Assembly (NCBI RefSeq): GCF_900105755.1
Contig: NZ_FNTQ01000001.1
Span: forward strand, 5,704,001-5,768,000
DNA: 64,000 nt
Direction: 5' to 3'
Source of the DNA: Streptomyces sp. Ag109_O5-10
Lineage (GTDB): Bacteria > Actinomycetota > Actinomycetes > Streptomycetales > Streptomycetaceae
The notes under the pieces are model-generated. The model saw only the letters and a program-made list of their open reading frames with translations. It did no database searches and was not told the DNA's origin. Shown here piece after piece: positions 34,705 through 43,023 of this stretch. A program made the position numbers and the translations under genes. Within the stretch, counting starts at the first letter, position 1. Every line of letters begins with the position of its first letter.

Positions 34705-35238
34705 TCAGTGCCATTCCTCGGGATTCAGTGCCGCTCGCACGAACCCGTCCCCCAGGGTGACGATCAGGTCGGGCTGCTCAACACGGGCCGCGATCTTCTC
34801 GCCATCGAAATCGCGGAATTCGAGGAAGAAGTGTGCGGCGACGGCGGGTCGGTCCAGAGGGTCGCCGTCGAGGTCCACCGCCGAGTTCGCGCGGTCGGCG
34901 CCCTGGCAGAGAACCGATACGAACAGGGGGAAGTGTTCCGTCCGCAGCAGGAGATCCGCGCCGTGCACCACGCCCGCGATCCCCGCTCCTCCTCCTGTGA
35001 CCTCGCCGCACAGGTCGCCCAGGCAGTCGACCAGGGCATCCCAGTTCCCGCCGAAGTAGCCGGGAAAGCGCAGGGTTTCCGCGAAGGCGCGGAAGACGCC
35101 CTGCGCGGTCATCAGGTCGCGGGCGTCGAAGTGGTGGACTCGGCCGCCCTTTTCTGCCAGTTCGGACAACTGCCGCCGGACCTCGGCGGACTCCTCCTGA
35201 ACAAGGACCACCCAGGGGTCGGGGGCACTACTGCTCAC
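34705..35238 (-). CDS. barstar-family protein, probable immunity protein
   Basis: Cytoplasmic protein of 177 aa. Residues about 33-75 (VHHFDARDLMTAQGVFRAFA, then FPGYFGGNWDALVDCL) match the barstar fold core, in which the PxYFGxNWDAL segment is diagnostic. Barstar proteins bind and block ribonucleases. The C-terminal half is more diverged. The GTG at 35238 overlaps the end of an upstream reading frame by 4 bp (GTGA). It is the last gene of the RHS toxin strand and may be an orphan immunity gene whose toxin has been lost. Confidence 0.75.
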   Translation of the reverse strand: MSSSAPDPWVVLVQEESAEVRRQLSELAEKGGRVHHFDARDLMTAQGVFRAFAETLRFPGYFGGNWDALVDCLGDLCGEVTGGGAGIAGVVHGADLLLRTEHFPLFVSVLCQGADRANSAVDLDGDPLDRPAVAAHFFLEFRDFDGEKIAARVEQPDLIVTLGDGFVRAALNPEEWH

Positions 35239-35521
35239 CGGCGTTCCCCTCGACGTAGCTGTTCCACGAAACTCCCGAACTCGTTCAGGGACTTCTCCAG
35301 ATCCTCTCGCCCCGCGTCCTCCTCGGGCAGCAGCGGGAGCCGGCCTCTCGCGAAGCGCTTTGTCCCCGTGTGCACGGCGCTCGCGAGCGGTCCCGCGAAC
35401 TCGCCTCTCCCCGGTCGCGGCGGACGTCCATGTGCCCTAGGTCGAAGCCCGACGGCGGGGGTGCCTCGTTGACGGCTTCTCCTCGGTTGGGCGGCGGACA
35501 CCCGTCCTGTCGATCGCCCTG
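35235..35521 (-). pseudogene. frame-broken remnant between two immunity genes
   Basis: Two high-GC3 frames join here. The first, straight after the upstream stop, reads NEAPPPSGFDLGHMDVRRDR. Near 35415-35430 the coding signal moves to another frame that reads EFAGPLASAVHTGTKRFARG and ends LNEFGSFVEQLRRGERR. No good single start serves both. It looks like a decayed cassette, perhaps a displaced toxin tip or immunity gene. Alternatively it is a real 88-aa protein starting at GTG 35501. No family is recognised. Confidence 0.35.
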
Positions 35522-35947
35522 CTATTCCTGTTCGGGAAAATCCAATTCAAGGATCCAGTATTCGGAGCCTTCGGTACTGGCTGCGCAGACCCGGTGACCG
35601 CTCAAGGAACGGGCGATGAAGAGGAGTTCCCCTCCCTGGTCCGCCAACGCGGAAATATTGGTCCTCGGGGTGAGCCTGACCTGAACCCACCCGTAGCTCA
35701 TACTGGCCGCTGCAAGAAACGATCCATCATCGGCTACGACTCCTCCTTCACGTGCACGGGCCTTCCAGGCATCGTCGACCCGGTGAGCCGCGTCCGGTCC
35801 GCGCTTCTGCAATCTCTGTACCGGTGTGGTATCGACGTGCACGACCCGACGAAACGCCTCTTCCGCGGACGGGCCGTCATCGCCTGTGTATCGAGCGACC
35901 ACTTCCAGGCCGGCGTTCGTGAATCGGGACTTGATTTCTGCATCCAT
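35522..35947 (-). CDS. probable immunity protein of the RHS toxin
   Basis: Soluble protein of 141 aa starting 15 bp after the RHS stop, with AGGGG before the ATG. No family is recognised. Features are an N-terminal MDAEIKSRFTNAGLEVVARY, a central MSYGWVQVRLTPRTN and a hydrophobic end EYWILELDFPEQE. Position directly behind a toxin tip is the usual place of the cognate immunity gene. Its codons are more AT-rich than those of the surrounding core genes, as often seen in exchanged toxin cassettes. Confidence 0.6.
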   Translation of the reverse strand: MDAEIKSRFTNAGLEVVARYTGDDGPSAEEAFRRVVHVDTTPVQRLQKRGPDAAHRVDDAWKARAREGGVVADDGSFLAAASMSYGWVQVRLTPRTNISALADQGGELLFIARSLSGHRVCAASTEGSEYWILELDFPEQE

Positions 35948-35962
35948 GGCAACCCCTGAAAC

Positions 35963-38900
35963 TCATTGCTGGTAAAAAAAGTGATGGTCTCCGCCAGGCT
36001 TGTCCAGGGCCCGGTAGCGCTCCATGGTGCTGTACCCTTCCTGAGTATTATTCCAGCCGAAGTTGACGAAGTTACGGCTCCGCTCTTCTGGAGTCTGTCC
36101 CTTGGGTGCGCCTGCGTGGAAGTGGGGGCCAGCCGGGTCGTGAGTGTGTTCCACGATGACACGCGCGCCGTTATCCGTCTCGAACTGGCGAAAATTTCCC
36201 CAGTGTGTCGGATCCTTGGAGTAAACGTATCCCGGCATGTTCTTGTAATTCTTGTCCCCCATGACCACCCACTCTGCGTCCGGAGTGGTCCCGTGCGGCA
36301 CTCCGGCAACTTCGAACGCGGATCTCTCGGCGTCTGCTCTGCTGCCGAAGGGGTTCCCTCTTTCGCCCAGTGGGTAGTCCGGCGCGAGTCCGAGCGCATC
36401 TGTCCACGTAAGGGGGTTGTGAACGTACGCCATCGGGTTCGGAGCCGGGGTGAGCCCCAACGGGTCCGCTGTCAGATACCTGGCTGTTTCCGGATCGTAA
36501 TGGCGAAAGTAGTTGTAATGGAGGGCTGTCTCCGGGTCGTAGTACTGTCCAGGAAAGCGGAGTGGGGTATAAGCAGTACCGCTCTGAGAGCGGGCGCTCT
36601 TTCCCCAGACCGTACTCAGAGAACGCCAGGCGACCCGGCCATGTTCGTCGACGAGTTCGGTCGGTGTGCCGACCAGGTCGGTGACGATGGCGAGGAAGCG
36701 GGAGTCGATCTCCTCCTGAGGCATCTCGTCCGCGGTGATGCGTTCGGTCTGCGCGATGGGACGGCGGTTCTGGTGGTCCCAGGTGAGGGTCGTGCGGTTG
36801 GGGAGACCGACGGCACTCGTCGTCTGTTCGCACAGAACGGTGCCGTCCCAAGTGAAGTCGACGCGCTCGACGATCTCCTCGTCGGTGTCGGCCATGCGGA
36901 ACTTGGCTACGCGACGGCCCAACGGGTCGTACTCATAACGCCACTGTGTGCCGTCCGGAGTGATGACCGAAGTGAGGCGGTCCTCGGCATCCCATGCGTA
37001 GCGCCAGGTGTCCGGTTTGCGAGACAGCCGCGGTTTCTGACGCATCACGATGCGGCCGAGAGCGTCGTGTTCGTAGCGAACGTGTCCAGCGCGGGTGATG
37101 CGTGTGCCTGTGTACTCGCGGTCGCCTACCGCCCCCAGATCTTCGTGAGCCGTCGGCCATTCAGCAGTGGTTTGGTTGCCCATCTCGTCGTAGGCGTACC
37201 GCTCCGTCCAGTCTTCGGCCCGAACAGCGGTCACGCGGCCTGCCCCGTCCAGCTCGAAGCTGTGGGTTTCGGCCAGACGGTCGTCGATGCCGATGACGTT
37301 ACCGTCGGCGCGGTACCGATATGTCCGATGCTGGATGAGGCTGCCCTGCGAATCCGTCAGCGTCTGATTCGTCAGGCGCCCAGCGGGGTCGTAGCACTGT
37401 TCCAGGGTCAGGGCTCCGCTGACGGTGCGGGCCAGTTCACGGCCGACCGTGTCGTAGACGAAGTCGACCGACCGGCCGGACGACACCATGCCGGTGCGGT
37501 TTCCCGATGCGTCGTACGCCCAACTGCTGCGCGCCCCACTGGGGGTTGTGCGAGCGATACGACGTCCGAGCGAGTCGTACTCGTACCGCGTCGTGCGGCC
37601 GGAGACGGTCTCCGAAAGCACATGGCCGAGAGGATCACGCACGAGGGTGAGCGCCGACGTGGGGCCGATCGCTTGGGTCAAGCGGTCCGCCTCGTCGTAG
37701 ACGTACGTGGTTACCTGACCTGCCGCGTCCTTCCGTATGACCTGTCCCAACGCGCTTCGCTCGAACTCGACCGTCTGACCAAGGGCGTTCGTGCGGGACA
37801 CAAGTCGAGTCGCCGCGTCGTACGCGAAGGTGAGGGTGCGGTCGTCGAAATCCGTCTCGCGAACAAGCCGGCCGGCCGCATCGTATTCGTATGTCCACTT
37901 CAGACCTCGGGGGCTGACGACCTCGGTGAGGCGCAGTTGGGTGTCGTGGACAAACTCGTACCGAGCCCCATCTGGACCGGTGCGGGCGGTCAGCAGGTCG
38001 AAGTGGGTGTATTCGAAGTGCGACGTCCCGCCCATGGGGTCGACGTGGCTGGTGCAGTTGCCCTCACCGTCGTAGGTCCATGACTCCGTGGTGCCGTCGG
38101 GTGCCGTACGACGAAGGAGCCGTCCTTCGACGCTCCACTTCAGATGGGTGACGGCACCGGTCGCGTCTGTCATGGTGACAGGCCGGCCGAAGGCGTCTCG
38201 GGCGTGATGGGTTGTGGCGGCCGATGGGTCGCTGATCTCCACAGGGAGACCTGCGCGGTTACACACGACCGTCGTGATGTGGCCGAGCCCGTCGGTGACT
38301 GAGGTGAGTCGGCCCCAGCCGTCGTGCGAAAAACGAGTGACCACTCCAGCAGAGTTGCTTGCGACGATGCGGTTGCCACGATCGTCATAGCTCCACCGAT
38401 TGACACCCCCGTCGGGACCGACGACCAGGGTGGGTAGGCAGAAGTTGTCGTACTCCACACGAATTTCTCGCCCGTCCGGGCGAGTGATCTTGGTGGGCTG
38501 ACCGTACGCGTTGATTGCGAAGCGGGTCGTCTGGCCAAGCTCGTCGGTCTTGGTCAGAACATGGTGGTGCTGGTCGTAGGTGGTGCGGGTGGTGTGGCCG
38601 AGAGGGTCGATCTCTGCGATGACCTGGCTGTTGGCGTTGACGACGAAGCGGCGGGTGACGGCGCCTTCGACGGTGGTGAGAGTGGTGACGCGGCAGCCGG
38701 GCCAGGCGGGGTCGGTGCCGTCATAGTCGAGAGTGATGGCGATGTGACCGGCTTCACCGCCCTCGGCGACGCAGCGGTCGTGGTCGTCGTAGGCGTAGGC
38801 GTAGCGGCTGTTGTTCGTGTCGGTCCAGGAGGTGACGCGCAGACGGTCGTCGTAGGTGAAGCGCAGGGGCAGGCCGGAGGAGTTGACGGTCTCGGTGAGA

Positions 38901-40576
38901 TTGCCGTCGGTGTAGCCGTAGCGCTTGATGACGATGTCCGAGCCGTCCTCGGCGGCCTGGGCCAGGGCGAGGGTGGTGACGCGTCCTTCGTCGGTGGTGA
39001 GCTTGAGGTGGTAGCCGCCGGAGTGGCGGATGGCGAGCGGGGTGCCGTGCTCGTCGTACTCGAAGGTGATGGTGTGCTGGTTGCGGTCGGATATCCGGGT
39101 GAGCAGGGCGGTGCCGTCGGCGGCGGGGCGCGCGAAGTGCCGGGTGTGGCCGGTGAGGGGGTCGGTGATGCGGTAGCCGCCGTCGTCGTGGCGGGTCAGG
39201 GGGCGGCGGGGGCCGGCCTCCGGCATGACCGGGGTGTGCGGTGCGGTGGGGTGGGGGTAGGCGAGGAGAAGGCCGTCCTCGGTGACGTGGACGACGCCGC
39301 GCTCGTCGATTTCCAGACGCTCGTCGAGCGTCGAGGCCCAACTCGGTCCGAACCACCAGCCGCAGCGGTAGTCGGAGGCGACGTGGCGGGTGAATGCCAG
39401 CGGCAGCAGGCCGGGCAGCTCGATGTCGGTCTGCGGGAGGTACATCGCGCCGGTGGCCATGTCGACGGGGTCGCTGCCCTTGGAGCGCACGACGCTCTTG
39501 AGCCGGTTGAACGCCCCCTCGCCCCCCTCGGCGAGCATGCTGCGGGCGTTCTTGCCCAGCCCGCGGACGGCGAGACTCATGGCCTTCATGCCGCCGCGGA
39601 GGTTCTTCATCTCCTTGACGCCCTTGGCGAGTTTGCCGAGGGAGGTGATGCCCTTGCCGCCGGGTATGCAGTCCATGGCGGCGAACGCGACGTCCCATAG
39701 GGACGCTTGGCCTTTGGAGTATTTGTAGAGGGTGTCCGCGAGCACCACGAGCGCGGCCACCAGCACGATGGCACCGAGGATCGGCCCGCCGATGATCATC
39801 GCGATGATCCCGACGACGGCGACGACGACCTTGCAGACGGTGACGATGGTGTCCCAGTTGTCCTCGAACCAGTGCCCGACGTCCTGCCACCAGTGCCGGT
39901 TCGGTATCCCCGCGTCGGAGGCCTCGTCGATCTTCCGCTTCGCCTCCCCGGCCGCGTCGTCGCGCATCTTCCGCGCGTCCTCGGCCATCTTCTTCGCGGC
40001 GTCCAGGGCACTCTGGGCGGTGGTGACGTCCGACTGGGCCTGAGTATGGGCGGACTTGGCGCTCTGCACGTCCCGGGTGGCGGCCCGCACCTTGCCCTCG
40101 TCCGGCTTGTCGGCGTCCGACTTGCTGCCGGTGGGATCGTCCTTGTACTTGTCGGCTTCCTTGGTGGCCCGGGTCACCCACGAATCGGCCGACGACAGAC
40201 GGGACTTGGCCGACGACAGGTCAGACTGCGCCTCCTTGGCCTTGACCAGGGCCCTGTCGGCCAGGGCCTGAGCCCGCTCCAGCTTCGGCCAGTAGTCCGC
40301 AAGTGCATCGCCGCACATCTCGTACGACTTCTTCAGCTTCTTCAGGTTCTTCGGGACGTCCTTGAACTGCTCCTTGAACACCTCGGCCGACTTGCCGGCC
40401 CACTGCAGAAGGGTGTCCTCGCCGGCCATGCCCTTGACCAGACGCAGGGCGTCGGAGACGTCGTCGGCGAAGGTGTGGAGCTGCTGGGCGAGGGTGCGGA
40501 CGCGTTGTGGGTCGCCGGGTGTGGGGTCCTTGTCCAGGTCGAGTGGATGCCAGTCCGCCGGTCGGTACCCCGCCAT
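35963..40576 (-). CDS. RHS-repeat toxin with WXG100-like N terminus
   Basis: Protein of 1537 aa. Residues 1-110 (DWHPLDLDKDPTPGDPQRVR, LLQWAGKSAEVFKEQF) resemble type VII-secreted proteins and also match the start of the protein at 43020. A charged coiled coil covers about 110-220 and a membrane-active segment about 240-290. The DUF6531-like entry (DPVDMATGAMYLPQTDIELP) lies near 370. YD/RHS repeats (YEYDxxGRL) cover about 400-1330, and the core end RFPGQYYDPETALHYNYFRH and YLTADPLGL near 1340-1380. The last about 140 residues are the variable tip, with VEHTHDPAGPHFHAGAPKG and GGDHHFFY, a His-rich putative metal-dependent toxin I cannot place in a family. RHS shells enclose and deliver the tip. 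Confidence 0.88.
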   Translation of the reverse strand: MAGYRPADWHPLDLDKDPTPGDPQRVRTLAQQLHTFADDVSDALRLVKGMAGEDTLLQWAGKSAEVFKEQFKDVPKNLKKLKKSYEMCGDALADYWPKLERAQALADRALVKAKEAQSDLSSAKSRLSSADSWVTRATKEADKYKDDPTGSKSDADKPDEGKVRAATRDVQSAKSAHTQAQSDVTTAQSALDAAKKMAEDARKMRDDAAGEAKRKIDEASDAGIPNRHWWQDVGHWFEDNWDTIVTVCKVVVAVVGIIAMIIGGPILGAIVLVAALVVLADTLYKYSKGQASLWDVAFAAMDCIPGGKGITSLGKLAKGVKEMKNLRGGMKAMSLAVRGLGKNARSMLAEGGEGAFNRLKSVVRSKGSDPVDMATGAMYLPQTDIELPGLLPLAFTRHVASDYRCGWWFGPSWASTLDERLEIDERGVVHVTEDGLLLAYPHPTAPHTPVMPEAGPRRPLTRHDDGGYRITDPLTGHTRHFARPAADGTALLTRISDRNQHTITFEYDEHGTPLAIRHSGGYHLKLTTDEGRVTTLALAQAAEDGSDIVIKRYGYTDGNLTETVNSSGLPLRFTYDDRLRVTSWTDTNNSRYAYAYDDHDRCVAEGGEAGHIAITLDYDGTDPAWPGCRVTTLTTVEGAVTRRFVVNANSQVIAEIDPLGHTTRTTYDQHHHVLTKTDELGQTTRFAINAYGQPTKITRPDGREIRVEYDNFCLPTLVVGPDGGVNRWSYDDRGNRIVASNSAGVVTRFSHDGWGRLTSVTDGLGHITTVVCNRAGLPVEISDPSAATTHHARDAFGRPVTMTDATGAVTHLKWSVEGRLLRRTAPDGTTESWTYDGEGNCTSHVDPMGGTSHFEYTHFDLLTARTGPDGARYEFVHDTQLRLTEVVSPRGLKWTYEYDAAGRLVRETDFDDRTLTFAYDAATRLVSRTNALGQTVEFERSALGQVIRKDAAGQVTTYVYDEADRLTQAIGPTSALTLVRDPLGHVLSETVSGRTTRYEYDSLGRRIARTTPSGARSSWAYDASGNRTGMVSSGRSVDFVYDTVGRELARTVSGALTLEQCYDPAGRLTNQTLTDSQGSLIQHRTYRYRADGNVIGIDDRLAETHSFELDGAGRVTAVRAEDWTERYAYDEMGNQTTAEWPTAHEDLGAVGDREYTGTRITRAGHVRYEHDALGRIVMRQKPRLSRKPDTWRYAWDAEDRLTSVITPDGTQWRYEYDPLGRRVAKFRMADTDEEIVERVDFTWDGTVLCEQTTSAVGLPNRTTLTWDHQNRRPIAQTERITADEMPQEEIDSRFLAIVTDLVGTPTELVDEHGRVAWRSLSTVWGKSARSQSGTAYTPLRFPGQYYDPETALHYNYFRHYDPETARYLTADPLGLTPAPNPMAYVHNPLTWTDALGLAPDYPLGERGNPFGSRADAERSAFEVAGVPHGTTPDAEWVVMGDKNYKNMPGYVYSKDPTHWGNFRQFETDNGARVIVEHTHDPAGPHFHAGAPKGQTPEERSRNFVNFGWNNTQEGYSTMERYRALDKPGGDHHFFYQQ

Positions 40577-40669
40577 GATCCCGCAACCCCCGTCGCGTAC
40601 GCCTCATCAACAAACCTGTGCACACGTGAAGTTACAGGGCTCGCCCGTACGAGGTGAAGGCCGATCTGT

Positions 40670-40706
40670 GGCTACGGCTCGGATCGGCGGCTACGGCTCG
40701 GATCGG
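40670..40706. repeat. tandem 19-bp repeat in the divergent gap
   Basis: GGCTACGGCTCGGATCGG occurs at 40670-40687 and 40689-40706. It lies in the 392-bp gap (40577-40968) between the divergent RHS and lipoprotein genes, which holds no gene. The repeat may be a regulator site. Confidence 0.4.
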
Positions 40707-40968
40707 TGCCCCCGTCTGGACCTGCGGGTCGTCCCGTGTTCCGGGAGCCTGCCCTGTCGGCAGCCCTTTGCGGAGGCCAACCGAGGGTCGCGACGATGTC
40801 ACGGGACGGCACCAAAGCCGTGGTAGAGGCGGCGAGTTGCCCGGCTATGGTGTGCCGTGTGCGGTTCGTTCGGCCGATGTGCAGCAAATCGCTCTGGTGC
40901 ATTCCGGATGGACCCCGATACCGTATTCGCTGCTTCGCAGACCCCAACCGCCCCACCAGGAGCCCACC

Positions 40969-41634
40969 GTGACCCGCCGTTCCCGCCGCTTGCTCACGAC
41001 AGCCACCGCCGGTGTGGCGGCCGCACTGCTGCTTGCCGGGTGCGGCGGAGGTGACGGAGGCAAGTCCAAGTCGAACGACAAGATCGCGGGGGCGGACACG
41101 GGGGCGTCGACTTCGGCTTCGCCCAGTGCTTCGGCTTCGGCGGCCACCGGCGGTCGTCCGAAGATCACGTTGCCGTCGGATCTGACGTATACATTTGAGT
41201 GGGCAAAGACGGGCGACAGCAAGAAGGATGCCGTCCTCGGTGATAGTGAGCAGTTCATTAAGGCCGTGGATATGGCGATCGCCAAGCAGGCTCCGCTCGA
41301 CAAGGCCTACCGCTTCTACTCCGAGGGCTTGGCCGCTGCCGGTAGCCAGAAATTCATTCAGGAGTTTGTCGACTACAAAGGCCGGATTACCGGAGCCAAG
41401 CGGTACTTCGATGCCAAGGTTCAGATCAACGACGATGGGACCGCAGGTCTTGTCTACTGCGAGGATCAGACCAAGGCTTACAACAAGAGCTTGAAGACCG
41501 GGAAGACGGAGGTCACCAAGGCTTCGAAGGACGACTACGTCCTTTACAGCAGCCTGCTTCAACTCAACAAGCAGGGTGTCTGGATCACTGAGAAGCTGAC
41601 GTCGCAGCGGGGGAGCTCGGTATGCCAGCCATGA
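40969..41634 (+). CDS. lipoprotein of the type VII-like locus
   Basis: Exported lipoprotein of 221 aa. The signal peptide ends in lipobox LLLAGC (Cys near residue 24). A Lys/Ser/Ala-rich linker covers about 25-60, then a soluble domain (ITLPSDLTYTFEWAKTGDSK) with a C-terminal Cys pair. No known family. GTG 40969 has AGGAG 8 bases upstream. Codon use from 41150 on is noticeably AT-richer than the core genes. It overlaps the next gene by 13 bp. Confidence 0.75.
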   Translation: MTRRSRRLLTTATAGVAAALLLAGCGGGDGGKSKSNDKIAGADTGASTSASPSASASAATGGRPKITLPSDLTYTFEWAKTGDSKKDAVLGDSEQFIKAVDMAIAKQAPLDKAYRFYSEGLAAAGSQKFIQEFVDYKGRITGAKRYFDAKVQINDDGTAGLVYCEDQTKAYNKSLKTGKTEVTKASKDDYVLYSSLLQLNKQGVWITEKLTSQRGSSVCQP

Positions 41635-42659
41635 GGTACCGGAACTCAGCAATTGTCATACTCGCCGCAATGGCTCTATTGGCCTGCCCGGCCCAGGCGT
41701 TCGCGGGCTACGGACCCGGGGGCAGCACAAACGGCGATCCCAATACGAATACATCCGGTGGAAGTGACGGCAAAGGCGACATCTCGGCGACGGCAGGCGT
41801 CGTCTATGACCTCTCCAAGAACGGTTCCGGCGCAACGACCGGCGCAGTGACGCCGACCACGACTTGGACCCCTCCGGCCTGCTACTACGCGCCCAAATTC
41901 TCACCCGGCGCCCTTGAGGCCTACCTGACGCCGATCTGGGAGGCCGACTCGACCGGTTACGAGTGGGATGCCACGCAGCGTGACCGTTACGTCAATGGGA
42001 AGCCGTACAAGGACTTCAACAAGGACAAGGCCGGTAAGGGCTACTGGTGGGACTCGTACGTCACGAAGGGACGTGAGGGAGACCCCGGCGCGCTTGACTG
42101 CACGAAACCGATCTTCTGGGTGGACACGGGTGACAACCCGCCGGCGGACATACCCCAGGCGGTCACCCCGGAGATCCTCTCGCAGCTCGCCTACAACGAG
42201 ATCCGCGTCCCCAGTACGAAGGTGACCTTGGCCCCGGCCGACAAGACGAAGGTCAACCTCCCCACCTGGGCCTGGCTGGACGGTGCCGAGTTCAAGCCTG
42301 TCTCCGTCACCGCGTCCGTTCCCGTGCTGGGCATCAGCGCCACGACCACCGCCACGCCGTACTCCCTCAAGATCGACCCTGGCACCTCGGATGCGGTGAC
42401 GTATCCCGCTTCGGGTGTCTGCGAGTTCAGGAACGGCAGCATCGGTGAGGCCTACGCCAAGGGGAAGGCCGGTGAGACGCCACCCTGCGGGGTGAAGTAC
42501 CTGCGGTCCTCGGGCACGGGCTCGTACCCGCTCAAGGCCACGATCACCTGGAAGATCAGCTGGACGGGCACGGGAGGGACGGGCGGAAACCTGGACGACG
42601 GGACCTTCGGGGCCACCCAGGATGTCATCGTGCAGGAGATCCAGTCCGTCAACAGGTGA
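41622..42659 (+). CDS. secreted protein of unknown function
   Basis: Exported protein of 345 aa. The signal peptide covers about residues 1-28 (AIVILAAMALLACPAQAFAG). A Gly/Asn/Thr-rich segment and an all-beta-looking body follow, with four Cys (CYYAP, LDCTKP, GVCEF, PPCGV) likely forming disulfides, and Trp-rich patches such as GKGYWWDSYV. The ATG at 41622 has GGGAG upstream and overlaps the lipoprotein gene, so both are co-translated. Probably extracellular partner or substrate-handling protein of the locus (inference). Confidence 0.72.
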   Translation: MPAMRYRNSAIVILAAMALLACPAQAFAGYGPGGSTNGDPNTNTSGGSDGKGDISATAGVVYDLSKNGSGATTGAVTPTTTWTPPACYYAPKFSPGALEAYLTPIWEADSTGYEWDATQRDRYVNGKPYKDFNKDKAGKGYWWDSYVTKGREGDPGALDCTKPIFWVDTGDNPPADIPQAVTPEILSQLAYNEIRVPSTKVTLAPADKTKVNLPTWAWLDGAEFKPVSVTASVPVLGISATTTATPYSLKIDPGTSDAVTYPASGVCEFRNGSIGEAYAKGKAGETPPCGVKYLRSSGTGSYPLKATITWKISWTGTGGTGGNLDDGTFGATQDVIVQEIQSVNR

Positions 42660-42699
42660 GCGATGAGCCGGCCGGAGCCTTCCGGCCGTAGGAGGCGTC

Positions 42700-43023
42700 G
42701 TGGGCGATCGGACCAGGATCGACGATCTCGACGTGCTCAAGAGTGTTTCCACGGGTATCGAGAAGATCGTCGAGGAGCTGCAAGGGCTCGATGACAAGAG
42801 CGAGTACGGCTGGAGCCGGGAGGTCGTAGGTCACGAGGAGCTCACGGACCGGCTCGACGACTTCGCTGACAACTGGGACTACAAGCGAGGGAAGCTCGAA
42901 GGGGAGTTGGCCAAGCTCGCGGCCATCACGAAGGCCGCGGCCCAGGCCTACGAGCAGATAGACACCGACCTCGCCAACGCGGTCCGCAAGCAGGAGAAGA
43001 AGCCCCAGAGACAAGGGGGATGA
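42700..43023 (+). CDS. small WXG100-like helical protein
   Basis: All-helical protein of 107 aa with no signal peptide. Helix one DDLDVLKSVSTGIEKIVEEL and helix two with FADNWDYKRGKLEGELAKLA suggest a helical hairpin of the ESAT-6/WXG100 size class. The NWD turn stands where the WXG motif would be, so the motif is not exact. TAGGAGG precedes the GTG. It overlaps the next gene by 4 bp, the layout of type VII partner pairs. Confidence 0.65.
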   Translation: MGDRTRIDDLDVLKSVSTGIEKIVEELQGLDDKSEYGWSREVVGHEELTDRLDDFADNWDYKRGKLEGELAKLAAITKAAAQAYEQIDTDLANAVRKQEKKPQRQGG

